Shown here: positions 10,318-18,607 of the stretch, piece by piece
How positions within the stretch are numbered: position 1 is the first letter of the stretch
How the letters are laid out: every line of letters starts with the position of its first letter
Origin: Gammaproteobacteria bacterium
Lineage (GTDB): Bacteria; Pseudomonadota; Gammaproteobacteria; Legionellales; Legionellaceae
NCBI GenBank assembly: GCA_030147855.1
Contig: JASBUO010000038.1
Span: forward strand, 1-60,375
Length of the DNA: 60,375 nucleotides
Direction of reading: 5' to 3'
Made by a program: the position numbers and the translations under genes
Notes under the pieces: model-generated
Databases searched by the model: none
What the model was told of the DNA's origin: nothing
Seen by the model: only the letters and a program-made list of their open reading frames with translations

Positions 10318-10797
10318 ATGAGGCAAAACAAATGCACAGGGTTTACATGGTTTAGTATATTATTTGTACTTTCTATTGTGGGTGGCCTATTGGTGCAGGG
10401 GGCGTCTCTTTGGGAAGCGTCGCGTATCCAAATAGCAAAACGCGTTTTATTTCATGATATGACGCGTATCTTAGCTTTTGCACGTACCGAGGCATTTTTG
10501 CGTGGAGAAACCCTTGTCATACTCCCAGATAGCAATCAAAACTGGGCGATGGGGCTGAAGCTTCAAGCAGATAATCCATTATCGTGTCAGATACATACTT
10601 GGCGGTGGCATATACCTCAGAGTATGAAACTGACTTGGCATGGTTTTTTAGGGCGAGATAAACTGTTGATCAGTCATAAGCCAGAACATTTGGTAATGAA
10701 CGGTTACTTTTTATTGGAAGGCTTGTCTGGCGTGTCTGAAAAGTGGGTGGTTAATCGCTTTGGACGCATGAGAGTGCTTAGAAAACATGTTGCTTAA
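10318..10797 (+). CDS. GspH/FimT-like pseudopilin-related protein
   Basis: The 159 residues begin with a type III prepilin-like leader: a basic stretch, then Gly8-Phe-Thr, then a 20-residue hydrophobic helix. This is followed by a beta-rich domain resembling GspH/FimT minor pseudopilins (short helix LAFARTEAFLRGETLVI, then strands). The invariant Glu at mature position +5 is Ser here, so pilus assembly may differ from the norm. It is a lone gene between pyrF and glyA with no other type II secretion or type IV pilus genes nearby. It could be a degenerate or specialised minor pilin. Confidence 0.6.
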   Translation: MRQNKCTGFTWFSILFVLSIVGGLLVQGASLWEASRIQIAKRVLFHDMTRILAFARTEAFLRGETLVILPDSNQNWAMGLKLQADNPLSCQIHTWRWHIPQSMKLTWHGFLGRDKLLISHKPEHLVMNGYFLLEGLSGVSEKWVVNRFGRMRVLRKHVA

Positions 10798-10817
10798 ATT
10801 GCGCACCATGCTATCAT
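10790..10817 (+). promoter_or_regulatory. Putative glyA promoter
   Basis: TTGCTT (10790-10795), a 16-bp spacer and TATCAT (10812-10817), the latter preceded by TGC so that it also fits an extended -10. It overlaps the end of the pseudopilin-like gene and lies about 40 bp before the glyA start. Consensus-based prediction. Confidence 0.5.
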
Positions 10818-10856
10818 GACCTTTGCACTTTAGGCCTTGTTCTATGAGGATAATTC

Positions 10857-12110
10857 ATGTTTGATTATCACGATAAAATCGCGACATTTGATGATACATT
10901 GTGGCAGGCGATGGAGTCTGAGCGCAAGCGACAAGAAGACCATATTGAACTGATTGCGTCCGAAAACTATGTGAGCCCACGTGTGCTCGAGGCGCAAGGA
11001 TCACTGCTGACTAATAAATATGCCGAGGGCTACCCAAATAAGCGTTACTATGGTGGCTGTGAATACGTCGATGTCGTCGAAAGTTTAGCGATTGAACGGG
11101 TAAAAAAATTATTTGGTGCGGACTTCGCAAATGTACAACCACATTCAGGATCTCAGGCGAATGCGGCTGTCATGATGGCGCTTTTAAATCCTGGAGATAA
11201 AATCCTTGGTATGGCGCTACCTCATGGTGGGCACTTAACACACGGTTCACCGGTAAACTTTTCAGGAAAACTGTACGATGTGGTGTCTTATGGACTTGAT
11301 GAAACAACAGGCTTAATTGATTATAAAGCGCTTGAGGCACAAGTACTTGCAGAAAAGCCGAAGCTCATTATTGCAGGCTTTTCTGCGTATTCTCGTGTGG
11401 TTGACTGGGCACGCTTTCGGGTACTTGCGGATAAAATAGGTGCTTATTTAATGGCTGATATGGCACATGTAGCAGGTTTAGTTGCGACCGACCTATATCC
11501 CTCTCCTGTACCGTACGCTGACGTCGTAACAAGCACAACACACAAGACATTACGTGGCCCCCGTGGTGGGCTTATTTTAGGAAAAGCGAACGAGGCAATT
11601 CAAAAAAAAGTGAACTCAGCTGTTTTTCCGGGAACACAGGGCGGCCCTTTAATGCATGTGATTGCAGCTAAGGCAGTTGCATTTGAAGAAGCATTACAAT
11701 CCGACTTTAAAGATTACCAGTGCCAGGTGCTTTTAAATGCAAAAGCAATGGCTAAAACTTTGATAGAACGTGGGTATGCACTGGTGTCTGGGGGGACAGA
11801 CAATCACTTGATGTTGATTGATTTAACTGATAAAAATATTACGGGAAAAAACGCGGAAGCCGCTTTAGGACGTGCGAATTTAACACTCAATAAAAATACG
11901 GTGCCCAATGAGACACGCTCACCTTTTGTGACCAGTGGTCTACGCTTGGGGACACCTGCCATTACGACACGTGGTTTCTGTGAAAAAGAAGTTAAACAGG
12001 TATCACACTGGATAGCAGATGTGTTAGATGACATTAACAATGAGGCAACAATTAATCATACACGTGAAAGCGTGCTTCAGTTGTGTCAGCAATTTCCTGT
12101 TTATCAGTAA
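10857..12110 (+). CDS. glyA: Serine hydroxymethyltransferase
   Basis: GlyA converts serine and tetrahydrofolate to glycine and 5,10-methylene-THF. The 417 residues match the family length. The N-terminus has [12 protein letters not shown] and the active-site tyrosine region [20 protein letters not shown]. The PLP lysine lies in [20 protein letters not shown] ribosome site precedes ATG 10857. nrdR follows 22 bp later, a widespread glyA-nrdR pairing that links one-carbon supply with nucleotide synthesis control. Confidence 0.98.
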   Translation: MFDYHDKIATFDDTLWQAMESERKRQEDHIELIASENYVSPRVLEAQGSLLTNKYAEGYPNKRYYGGCEYVDVVESLAIERVKKLFGADFANVQPHSGSQANAAVMMALLNPGDKILGMALPHGGHLTHGSPVNFSGKLYDVVSYGLDETTGLIDYKALEAQVLAEKPKLIIAGFSAYSRVVDWARFRVLADKIGAYLMADMAHVAGLVATDLYPSPVPYADVVTSTTHKTLRGPRGGLILGKANEAIQKKVNSAVFPGTQGGPLMHVIAAKAVAFEEALQSDFKDYQCQVLLNAKAMAKTLIERGYALVSGGTDNHLMLIDLTDKNITGKNAEAALGRANLTLNKNTVPNETRSPFVTSGLRLGTPAITTRGFCEKEVKQVSHWIADVLDDINNEATINHTRESVLQLCQQFPVYQ

Positions 12111-12132
12111 CGCTTAATGGGATTTTATTACG

Positions 12133-12609
12133 ATGTACTGTCCATTTTGTCATGCAGACGAAACCAAAGTGATTGATTCACGCTTGGTAGCTGAAGGCGA
12201 GCAAGTGCGTAGAAGACGTCAGTGTGTGGTGTGTCAGGAGCGTTTTACAACGTTTGAAACACCTGAACTTGTGATGCCGATGGTCGTTAAAAGAGATGGT
12301 CGGCGAGAAATGTTTCAGGTTGATAATTTACGAGCAGGGATGTTACGTGCCCTAGAAAAGCGTCCAGTAAGTGCTGATGCGTTGGAAAATGCGGTAGCGT
12401 CTATTTTGCAGCGAATCAGGCGTTATGGTGAGCGTGAAATCGACTCTCGTATGCTTGGGGATTGGGTAATGGAGCAGTTGTATCGGCTTGATAGTGTCGC
12501 TTATGTTCGTTTTGCGTCGGTTTATAAACGCTTTAAAGATGTGAGTGATTTTCGTGAAGCCATTGAACAAATCAATGATGAGTCAGGGGCTCCTTGTGAC
12601 AGTAGATAA
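12133..12609 (+). CDS. nrdR: Transcriptional repressor NrdR
   Basis: NrdR is the zinc-finger/ATP-cone repressor of ribonucleotide reductase genes. The 158 residues show the four-Cys zinc ribbon, CPFC near the N-terminus and [12 protein letters not shown] near residue 35. An ATP-cone domain with [12 protein letters not shown] (about 50-140) follows. The C-terminal tail overlaps the start of nusB by 14 bp. In many gammaproteobacteria ribD and other riboflavin genes separate nrdR from nusB; they are absent here. Confidence 0.96.
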   Translation: MYCPFCHADETKVIDSRLVAEGEQVRRRRQCVVCQERFTTFETPELVMPMVVKRDGRREMFQVDNLRAGMLRALEKRPVSADALENAVASILQRIRRYGEREIDSRMLGDWVMEQLYRLDSVAYVRFASVYKRFKDVSDFREAIEQINDESGAPCDSR

Positions 12610-13033
12610 GCAAATTATTAAAGGCAGACGGCGTGCTCGAAAACTAGCATTGCAAGCGATTTATCAACAATTAGTTTCGAAAGCGTCCTCTGCTGAAGTT
12701 GAAGCGCAGTTTCGAGCGATACACGGAAACGATAAAGCCGATTTTGATTACTTTACTCGTTTATTTTATGGGGTGGAGCAATCTAAAGCACGCTTAGATG
12801 AAGCGTTGCTTCCTTTTCTAGATAGGCCAATCGATGGACTTAACCTGGTTGAATTATCGGTGTTACGCTTAGGTGCTTTTGAATTAACAGAGGTGCTTGA
12901 AGTGCCGTATCGTGTCATTTTAGATGAGTCGATTAATTTAGCGAAAACCTTTGGTGCACAAGATGGATATCGCTATGTGAACGGTGTTTTGAATCAGTTA
13001 GCGCAGGTGGTTAGAAAAGCTGAAATGGGCTAG
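12596..13033 (+). CDS. nusB: Transcription antitermination factor NusB
   Basis: NusB binds boxA RNA with S10 (NusE) in rRNA antitermination complexes. The all-helical domain is recognisable from [15 protein letters not shown] at the N-terminus and from the motifs [30 protein letters not shown] and [13 protein letters not shown] place the start at GTG 12596, preceded by AGGGG six bases upstream, giving 145 residues. ATGs at 12575 or 12578 in the same frame are possible. The gene overlaps nrdR and is followed by pgpA. Confidence 0.94.
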   Translation: MTVDKQIIKGRRRARKLALQAIYQQLVSKASSAEVEAQFRAIHGNDKADFDYFTRLFYGVEQSKARLDEALLPFLDRPIDGLNLVELSVLRLGAFELTEVLEVPYRVILDESINLAKTFGAQDGYRYVNGVLNQLAQVVRKAEMG

Positions 13034-13049
13034 AAGGAGTATTCAACCA

Positions 13050-13544
13050 GTGGATAGAGTGTCTTTTAAAAAGGTTTGGAAAACGCCTGTTTACTGTTTA
13101 GCCTTTGGTTTTGGAAGTGGGCTTTCACCTATTGCGCCTGGCACTTTTGGCACTATCGCTGCAGTCCCTATTTATTGTGTGTTTGCGCTGCTTTTTAATG
13201 CAAAGGCCTATCTTGTATTGACACTAATAGCATTTCTAATTGGTATCCCTATTTGTGGCAAAGTATCACGTGACTTGGGCGTGCATGACCATTCAGGGAT
13301 TGTATGGGATGAAGTGGTTGGCTATTTGCTAACCATGTTTTTAGTGCCATTTCATTGGATATGGATGCTTGTTGGTTTTTTGTTATTTCGTTTGTTTGAC
13401 ATCTGGAAACCGTACCCTATTAAATGGATTGATAAGCGTGTTGGGGGTGGTTTTGGGATTATGCTTGACGATGTACTTGCGGCAGTTCCTGCCTTTTTTA
13501 TGCTGCAGATATTGAGTCATCTATACACACCTGGAGTAGGCTGA
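13050..13544 (+). CDS. pgpA: Phosphatidylglycerophosphatase A
   Basis: PgpA removes phosphate from phosphatidylglycerophosphate to form phosphatidylglycerol. The 164-residue inner-membrane protein has the family signatures SPIAPGTFGTIAAVP and HDHSGIVWDEVVGY. A later FDIWKPYPIKWIDK segment and the Asp-rich LDDVLAA motif also fit. Hydrophobic helices cover about 45-65, 90-115 and 140-160. The start is GTG 13050 behind AAGGAG at 13034-13039. thiL, its usual upstream neighbour, is absent. The stop overlaps the start of the next gene (TGATG). Confidence 0.94.
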   Translation: MDRVSFKKVWKTPVYCLAFGFGSGLSPIAPGTFGTIAAVPIYCVFALLFNAKAYLVLTLIAFLIGIPICGKVSRDLGVHDHSGIVWDEVVGYLLTMFLVPFHWIWMLVGFLLFRLFDIWKPYPIKWIDKRVGGGFGIMLDDVLAAVPAFFMLQILSHLYTPGVG

Positions 13545-14584
13545 TGAATGAGAACCATAAAGAGTTAATCAGTATTACCCTGACGGTTGTGGTGGTTTTA
13601 TTCACTTTATTTATTATTCATCGATTTATCCCGTCCTTAGTTTGGGGCGGCATTATTGTGATTGCCACTTATCCAATGTACGTGCAGTGGGCACGTTTCT
13701 TTGGAAAGCAGAAAAATGTGTCTGCCTTTTTGTTTACAACATTACTTGCATTACTGTTTTTATTACCTTTGAGTTGGCTTGTCAGCATTGTTGTGCGAGA
13801 TTTACAAATTTTCTTGAATTATTTACAACATTTGAATCGTCATGGTGGTGAGATTCCGGAATTTTTACAAGAAATCCCGCTACTTGGAAAAGAAGTAGCA
13901 GCTTATTGGGACAAAAATTTAAGTGCGCCAGGTCATATTAAACATCTGATTTCAAATGTACATCTTTCATTAACGCCTGTGAGTTATTACGCAAAACGTA
14001 TTAGTTTAAACCTTGCACATCGAAGTTTTCAAATTGGTTTTACATTATTGGTTGTTTTTTTCTTTTATCGCGATGGAGAAACTATTATTCGTGTGATTAA
14101 CGAAGTGGGAGAAAACTGCTTGGGTGCGCGCTGGTATCGCTACGCTAAAAAATTGCCAAAGGCTTTAAGGGGAACCGTGAATGGTACGATTTTAGTTGGC
14201 ATTGGAGTTGGGATTTTAATGGGTGCATGCTACGCTTGGGTAGGGGCGCCAGGGCCAACCTTACTGGGTATTTTAACAGGGATTGCAGCAATGATTCCTT
14301 TTGTAGTACCCGTTGTGTTTGCAGCTGTTGCGATGTTGCTTTGGTCGCATGGAAGTTTACTTGGCGCGCTCATCGTGATTGTATGCGGTACAGTCGTGAT
14401 GTTTACGGCAGACCACTTTGTAAAGCCGGTTTTAATCGGCGGGAGTATATCGCTGCCGTTTCTAGCGGTGTTATTTGGTATTTTGGGTGGGCTTGAAACG
14501 TTGGGCCTGCTCGGTTTATTTTTGGGCCCTATTGTAATGGTGCTGTTTATTACCTTGCTACAAGAATCTCGAGGAAATGCTTGA
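13544..14584 (+). CDS. AI-2E (PerM) family transporter
   Basis: A 346-residue polytopic membrane protein with about eight hydrophobic segments. The AI-2E/PerM family pattern is a hydrophobic N-terminal hairpin, a soluble stretch (about 90-160), then FFFYRDGE and PxxLGxxxGxxxxIPxVG-like segments (LLGILTGIAAMIPFVVP, FLAVLFGILGG). Family members export diverse small molecules, and the substrate cannot be told here. It is translationally coupled to pgpA by a one-base overlap. A second ATG at 13548 is out of frame and not used. Confidence 0.85.
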   Translation: MNENHKELISITLTVVVVLFTLFIIHRFIPSLVWGGIIVIATYPMYVQWARFFGKQKNVSAFLFTTLLALLFLLPLSWLVSIVVRDLQIFLNYLQHLNRHGGEIPEFLQEIPLLGKEVAAYWDKNLSAPGHIKHLISNVHLSLTPVSYYAKRISLNLAHRSFQIGFTLLVVFFFYRDGETIIRVINEVGENCLGARWYRYAKKLPKALRGTVNGTILVGIGVGILMGACYAWVGAPGPTLLGILTGIAAMIPFVVPVVFAAVAMLLWSHGSLLGALIVIVCGTVVMFTADHFVKPVLIGGSISLPFLAVLFGILGGLETLGLLGLFLGPIVMVLFITLLQESRGNA

Positions 14585-14820
14585 TTGCAATGTGATACAG
14601 TAGGTCATCTTGTGTGTTTGATTCAGATATATTTCCCGATTTACCGCGTTTGATTATAAGACTTGAATCATGTCTATCTAATTGAAAATAAGTTTATTTT
14701 AGCTCTATGGCCTGTTGACCTTTGGTCTCACCGCCGACATGCTGCGGCCATATAAGGCCCTAGTAGAAAATGGTTTTTTACCAGGTTTGGTCTATACATA
14801 AATAATACGTCCATTTAGAC
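14585..14820. other. Gene-free gap holding one copy of a 15-bp repeat
   Basis: This 236-bp gap contains no credible ORF. Its only notable feature is CCATATAAGGCCCTA at 14748-14762, which recurs exactly at 15965-15979 on the far side of the following gene. No clear promoter or terminator is evident; the AT-rich stretch at 14680-14700 might serve as one. Confidence 0.6.
14748..14762 (+). repeat. Direct repeat copy 1 (15 bp) flanking the GHKL gene
   Basis: CCATATAAGGCCCTA, identical to the right arm of the palindrome at 15944-15979. The two copies bracket exactly one gene. Confidence 0.8.
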
Positions 14821-15900
14821 ATGGGGTCGATTGTGCCAAACTTTTTTGAGATGGAATCAAATCGTCCGGGTCTTGTTGAGTTGCATTTTGACTTAACCAA
14901 ATACGTCCGCGCATTCGATAAAGAAATGAGTGCCAAGGGGGAGGCAGCCAAGGCACAGGCAGCTAAGGAGTTTAATGAGATATTCGCAAGCATACACTTC
15001 TCATTTGAAGGACTTTCAGGCGCAACATATTGGGAGCGTGCTTTAACCATGGCAACTGAAGGTTTAACACCTGATCAAATAAGCGCTACTAAAGCATCTC
15101 CAGCTGCAGATATGATGGAAAATAGCTTTATTGAGATTGTAAAAAACAGCATAGGTGAAGCCATTGAGCGCTATTATGATAGTAACAAAACCATTCCAGC
15201 TGAGATAACTTTATCCCTTGATATTGATGCCACAACACATGCTGATAAAGTTGTGATACAAGTTACTGACTCAGGCCGTGGTTTTAGAGATAAAGAATTT
15301 CTAGAAAAGCTGAATACCGAGAAAGGGCAAAAAGACTATGTAGACAAATCTCACGGTTCAGTTAGGAGAAGGCTCCTTGACAGACCCCCATTGTTCGGAG
15401 GGCAGGGACGGGGCCTACGTATTTTAATCGCTGACAAAGATGGCGATGCACTGGAGGAGAGTGGGCGCGTCCACCGCTTTACAAAGCCTCAGGTATCACG
15501 TATTGCATTTGGCAATGTTTTGGATGAAAGTGGTGGCATTAAAGGAGCACAAATTACCCTTACAACCTCTATTGAGCCTCGCGAAAATTTAAGTGTAAAA
15601 GCATACAGCTTCAAAGATGAAGTACAGGAAATGAAGCGAAGCCTTTCAGAAAGCCCTGTCTCTGATGCAACAACCGTTGAAGGCAATGATTCACCACTTG
15701 ATTTAGACATGGGCTTTATGGACGACTGGATAGAAGACAATCAAGAGCGCTTTCGAGGAGGCAGCCCTGTACCATCACCCGTACCGTGGAAGCTTAGGTT
15801 CAAACCAGGCCCCGTAAGAGAAGAAGACACAGATCTGGAAGGCTTTGGCTCAGATGAGGAAGAGCATGATAACGACTTCTCACCTAAACCACCAAGATAA
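14821..15900 (+). CDS. Stand-alone GHKL/Bergerat-fold ATPase-like protein
   Basis: A 359-residue protein whose middle shows the Bergerat ATP-binding signatures in order: N-box EIVKNSIGEAI (about 105-115), G1 box DSGRGF (150-155) and G2 box GGQGRGLRI (193-201). There is no phospho-accepting His domain, receiver, membrane segment or signal peptide, so it is not a classic sensor kinase. The last 100 residues are acidic, Pro- and Ser-rich and probably disordered. It is flanked by a 15-bp repeat and sits alone. Possibilities are a lineage-specific effector, an anti-sigma-like kinase or a defence ATPase. Function unknown; the fold assignment rests on the motifs. Confidence 0.75.
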   Translation: MGSIVPNFFEMESNRPGLVELHFDLTKYVRAFDKEMSAKGEAAKAQAAKEFNEIFASIHFSFEGLSGATYWERALTMATEGLTPDQISATKASPAADMMENSFIEIVKNSIGEAIERYYDSNKTIPAEITLSLDIDATTHADKVVIQVTDSGRGFRDKEFLEKLNTEKGQKDYVDKSHGSVRRRLLDRPPLFGGQGRGLRILIADKDGDALEESGRVHRFTKPQVSRIAFGNVLDESGGIKGAQITLTTSIEPRENLSVKAYSFKDEVQEMKRSLSESPVSDATTVEGNDSPLDLDMGFMDDWIEDNQERFRGGSPVPSPVPWKLRFKPGPVREEDTDLEGFGSDEEEHDNDFSPKPPR

Positions 15901-15943
15901 ATACTGTCATGCGTTATTTTCAGCGCTATCTGAACTTCCAACC

Positions 15944-15979
15944 TAGGGCCTTATATGGTCGAGTCCATATAAGGCCCTA
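15944..15979. repeat. 15-bp perfect inverted repeat (hairpin) after the GHKL gene
   Basis: TAGGGCCTTATATGG (15944-15958) and CCATATAAGGCCCTA (15965-15979) are perfect reverse complements around a 6-nt spacer. It could act as a bidirectional terminator between the convergent genes on either side, although the downstream T-tract is poor. The right arm repeats the copy at 14748. This may be a cassette boundary or a member of a dispersed repeat family. Confidence 0.8.
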
Positions 15980-16063
15980 ATTTGATGACGTGCGGAGTTA
16001 CAATATTATAAGAATATCGAGGAAGAGAATGAGGCGCGCTCAGCACCACCTTCTCGTGATTTT

Positions 16064-16255
16064 TTAAGGCGTTGGGCTGTTTGGTTTTTCGTCATCTCTC
16101 TCGCCAAAATCTTCGGGTCTTTTGTCCCTGTCCCATCTGTCATATCCTCTAATGCTCTTCTCTAAAATATCTTCTAAGCCTTTTCGGAGCTTTTCCAACA
16201 CTTCTTTATCGTTTTTGGGAGTATCGTTTTCTTCCTTATCTTTATGGTCTGCCAT
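16064..16255 (-). CDS. Small charged protein with GYDRWD motif
   Basis: A 63-residue, highly charged, soluble protein (many Lys, Asp, Glu) with a predicted amphipathic helix (about 17-35). The motif SIRGYDRWD (34-42) follows it. A GGAG ribosome site lies seven bases before the ATG, which supports real expression. The motif resembles GVQGYDRFD in the larger unknown protein at 35020-35961, so the two may share a short domain. It lies convergent to the GHKL gene and upstream of nothing obvious. Function unknown. Confidence 0.6.
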   Translation of the reverse strand: MADHKDKEENDTPKNDKEVLEKLRKGLEDILEKSIRGYDRWDRDKRPEDFGERDDEKPNSPTP

Positions 16256-16296
16256 GTTTTACTCCATCTATTGCCACCTAAATGCTTAAGTATAGC

Positions 16297-17595
16297 TTAA
16301 TGTGCAGCGACAGGCTCAGCATATAAGTCATAATCATCACTGTCTGTAATAATAACGTTTACAAATTCACCTTGCCGAACGGTGCTGTCAAGGGGCAAAT
16401 AGACCAAACCGTCAATTTCTGGGGCATCTGCCATGCTGCGGGCAATAATACGGTCTTCTTCAATACTATCAATTAAAACTGTTTGTGTTGCTCCAACTTT
16501 TTGCTTGAGCTTATTGCGACTGATATCTGCTTGCAGACGCATGAAGGCATCAAAGCGCTCTGCTTTAATTGCATCGGGAATAGGCGTTGCCAAATCATTT
16601 GCACGTGCTCCTTTTACAGGTGAATACTGAAAACAACCAACACGGTCTAACTGTGCTTCTTCAAGGAAGCTTAGCAGAGTTTCAAACTCTTCATCAGTTT
16701 CACCTGGAAAACCAACAATGAAAGTTGAACGAATGGTGATATCAGGACAAATATTTCGCCATTTTGCGAGGCGCTCTAAGGTGTTTTCCGCATTAGCAGG
16801 ACGGCGCATGGCCTTAAGAAGACGTGGACTTGCATGTTGCAAAGGAATATCTAAGTAAGGGAGCAAGCTGCCATCCCGCATTAAGGGAATGACTGTATCA
16901 ACATGTGGGTAGGGGTATACATAATGTAATCGTACCCAAATGCCAAGTTCACTTAAGGCTTTGCACAAATCATAAAACTGTAGTTTTCCGGTATCAAGGC
17001 CATAGGCACTGGTATCTTGTGCAATAACGAGCAATTCGCGGACACCTACATTTTTGAGACGCTCAGCATCTTTTAAAACGTTTTCAAAAGGGTAACTTTG
17101 TAGTTTGCCACGCATACTTGGAATAATACAGAAAGTACATTTATGATTACAGCCTTCTGAAATTTTAAGATATGCATAGTGACGTGGCGTGAGTTTAATG
17201 CCTTCTGGTGGAATCAGTTGTGTGAATGGATCTTTAGGCGGAGGCAAATGCTTGTGAACAGCGCGCACCACCTCTTCATACGCATGTGCACCACTAATGT
17301 GTAAGACATCAGGACATGCTTTTCGAATGACATCAGCCCTAGCACCTAGGCATCCTGTTACAATCACGCGGCCATTTTCAGCCATAGCTTCTTGAATCGT
17401 GGCAAGAGATTCTTCAACGGCTGAGTCGATAAAACCACATGTATTAATGATAACAATCCCTGCACTTTGAAAGGTTTGAACCAGCTCATATCCTTCGGCG
17501 CGAAGTCGCGTGATAATACGCTCTGAGTCGACAAGAGCTTTGGGACACCCGAGGCTTACAAATCCTATTCGATAGTTCATGGTATAATTGCTCAT
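16297..17595 (-). CDS. rimO: Ribosomal protein S12 methylthiotransferase RimO
   Basis: RimO is a radical-SAM methylthiotransferase that modifies Asp88 (E. coli numbering) of ribosomal protein S12. The 432 residues have an N-terminal UPF0004 domain with three cluster Cys ([25 protein letters not shown]). The radical-SAM CxxxCxxC in [13 protein letters not shown] follows, then the TIM-barrel with [11 protein letters not shown] and a C-terminal TRAM domain. RimO usually has CPKN; here it is CPKA. ATG 17595 or ATG 17580 (MNYRIGFV) could be the start; neither has a strong ribosome site. Confidence 0.95.
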   Translation of the reverse strand: MSNYTMNYRIGFVSLGCPKALVDSERIITRLRAEGYELVQTFQSAGIVIINTCGFIDSAVEESLATIQEAMAENGRVIVTGCLGARADVIRKACPDVLHISGAHAYEEVVRAVHKHLPPPKDPFTQLIPPEGIKLTPRHYAYLKISEGCNHKCTFCIIPSMRGKLQSYPFENVLKDAERLKNVGVRELLVIAQDTSAYGLDTGKLQFYDLCKALSELGIWVRLHYVYPYPHVDTVIPLMRDGSLLPYLDIPLQHASPRLLKAMRRPANAENTLERLAKWRNICPDITIRSTFIVGFPGETDEEFETLLSFLEEAQLDRVGCFQYSPVKGARANDLATPIPDAIKAERFDAFMRLQADISRNKLKQKVGATQTVLIDSIEEDRIIARSMADAPEIDGLVYLPLDSTVRQGEFVNVIITDSDDYDLYAEPVAAH

Positions 17596-17619
17596 TTAAT
17601 TAGGTCAAAAAAAGGACGA

Positions 17620-17649
17620 ATTATATAGGATTTTAGAGAGAGCTGTCGA
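17620..17649 (-). promoter_or_regulatory. Strong sigma70 promoter for rimO
   Basis: On the minus strand: TCGACA (17644-17649), an 18-bp spacer and a perfect TATAAT (17620-17625), 25 bp before the rimO start. This is the best consensus promoter I found in the window. Confidence 0.75.
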
Positions 17650-17659
17650 GATACCCAGA

Positions 17660-17711
17660 CCTTTTAGTCTCTGTACATGACAAAATCCTGTTATGTACAG
17701 AGCCTTTTAGT
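17660..17711. repeat. Hairpin element flanked by 9-bp direct repeats
   Basis: CCTTTTAGT occurs at 17660-17668 and again at 17703-17711. Between them CTCTGTACAT (17669-17678) and ATGTACAGAG (17693-17702) form a perfect 10-bp inverted repeat. The inner GACA/TGTT can extend the stem by four pairs with one G-U. The arrangement looks like a tiny inverted-repeat element with a target-site duplication. It lies in the 147-bp gap between the rimO promoter and the end of the binding-protein gene. Confidence 0.7.
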
Positions 17712-17796
17712 AGAACATTGTGGATTTATTTTAGAAATTGATGACAAATGTTAGAGACGCTTTGGCGGAAATCTCGTGATGCAGTGTTAATAAACC

Positions 17797-18543
17797 CTAG
17801 AACTCATCTCTCATATATAAATTGTAATTTATTTTATAGTCATCACTGTCTTGATAATCGAGTAAAGCGAGGTCAACGTCTTTGACAAGAGTGGCTTTAT
17901 TGGGGTTGATGGCAACGGCAAATCCGAAACCAACAGGGAAAGGATTACCAATATTTTGAAACGAATCTGCCGAGTTACTTTTCCAATAATGCGCTTTAGG
18001 TGTTGTTAGGAGTGCAAGTGAAATTCTATTAGTGTGTAATGCATGAATGATTTCACTGTCTTCTCTAAACGACACAAGCTTAGGTTTGTCGATGTCGAGG
18101 TTACGAATAAGGTGTGCAAATCCACCACCGACTAATACTCCAATGCGTTTTTTAGACAGTTGTTTTAAGTCAAAAGGGGGAGAAATACCCGCCTTTTCAT
18201 TGCCTATAAATTGTACTTTGCTCACCATGTAAGGCGTTGAAAAGTGTACGAGTCGTGAACGAGGTAGGGTCATAATAATGCCTCCAATGGCAACATCTGC
18301 TTTTCCTTCAACGAGAGCCGGAATCAATTGGTTGAAAGTCATTGGTATATATTCACAGCGACGCTCAAGTTTTTTGCAAACGTATTCAATCACTTCAATA
18401 TCAAACCCATAAAACTGTTGTGTATTAGTCTGCATAACGAAAGGAGGGGCAAAGGGTGTGAGCGCAACGCGTAGTGGTGGATTCTCTGCAAAAAGAGGCA
18501 GTGAAATACAGAAACTAACACAAAAAAGAAGCCATTTTTTCAT
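17797..18543 (-). CDS. Periplasmic amino-acid-binding protein (ArtJ/HisJ-like)
   Basis: A 248-residue family-3 solute-binding protein. The signal peptide (MKKWLLFCVSFCISLPLFA, cleavage about residue 19) directs it to the periplasm. The mature start PPLRVALTPFAPPFV and FYGFDIEVIEYVCKKL are typical of amino-acid receptors. So is the central GKADVAIGGIIMTLPRSRLVHFSTPYM segment. By similarity the ligand may be arginine or another basic amino acid. The permease and ATPase genes are not adjacent, so it may feed a transporter encoded elsewhere. Two Cys pairs could form disulfides. Confidence 0.85.
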   Translation of the reverse strand: MKKWLLFCVSFCISLPLFAENPPLRVALTPFAPPFVMQTNTQQFYGFDIEVIEYVCKKLERRCEYIPMTFNQLIPALVEGKADVAIGGIIMTLPRSRLVHFSTPYMVSKVQFIGNEKAGISPPFDLKQLSKKRIGVLVGGGFAHLIRNLDIDKPKLVSFREDSEIIHALHTNRISLALLTTPKAHYWKSNSADSFQNIGNPFPVGFGFAVAINPNKATLVKDVDLALLDYQDSDDYKINYNLYMRDEF

Positions 18544-18586
18544 ATAAATTAGGTGGGCTAGAGCGGGCTCTATTTAAAGTTATAGC

Positions 18587-18607
18587 ATAAAAAAGCACTA
18601 ACGTGCT
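18587..18607 (-). terminator. Putative terminator after the M20 peptidase gene
   Basis: On the minus strand AGCAC-GTTA-GTGCT is followed by a run of six T. The short 5-bp stem overlaps the stop codon of the M20 gene, so efficiency may be modest. Confidence 0.5.

Noticed and set aside
14227..14496. 89-residue plus-strand ORF inside the AI-2E transporter gene
   Set aside because: Out of frame, Cys- and Arg-rich with no ribosome site; the transporter frame has clear family motifs.
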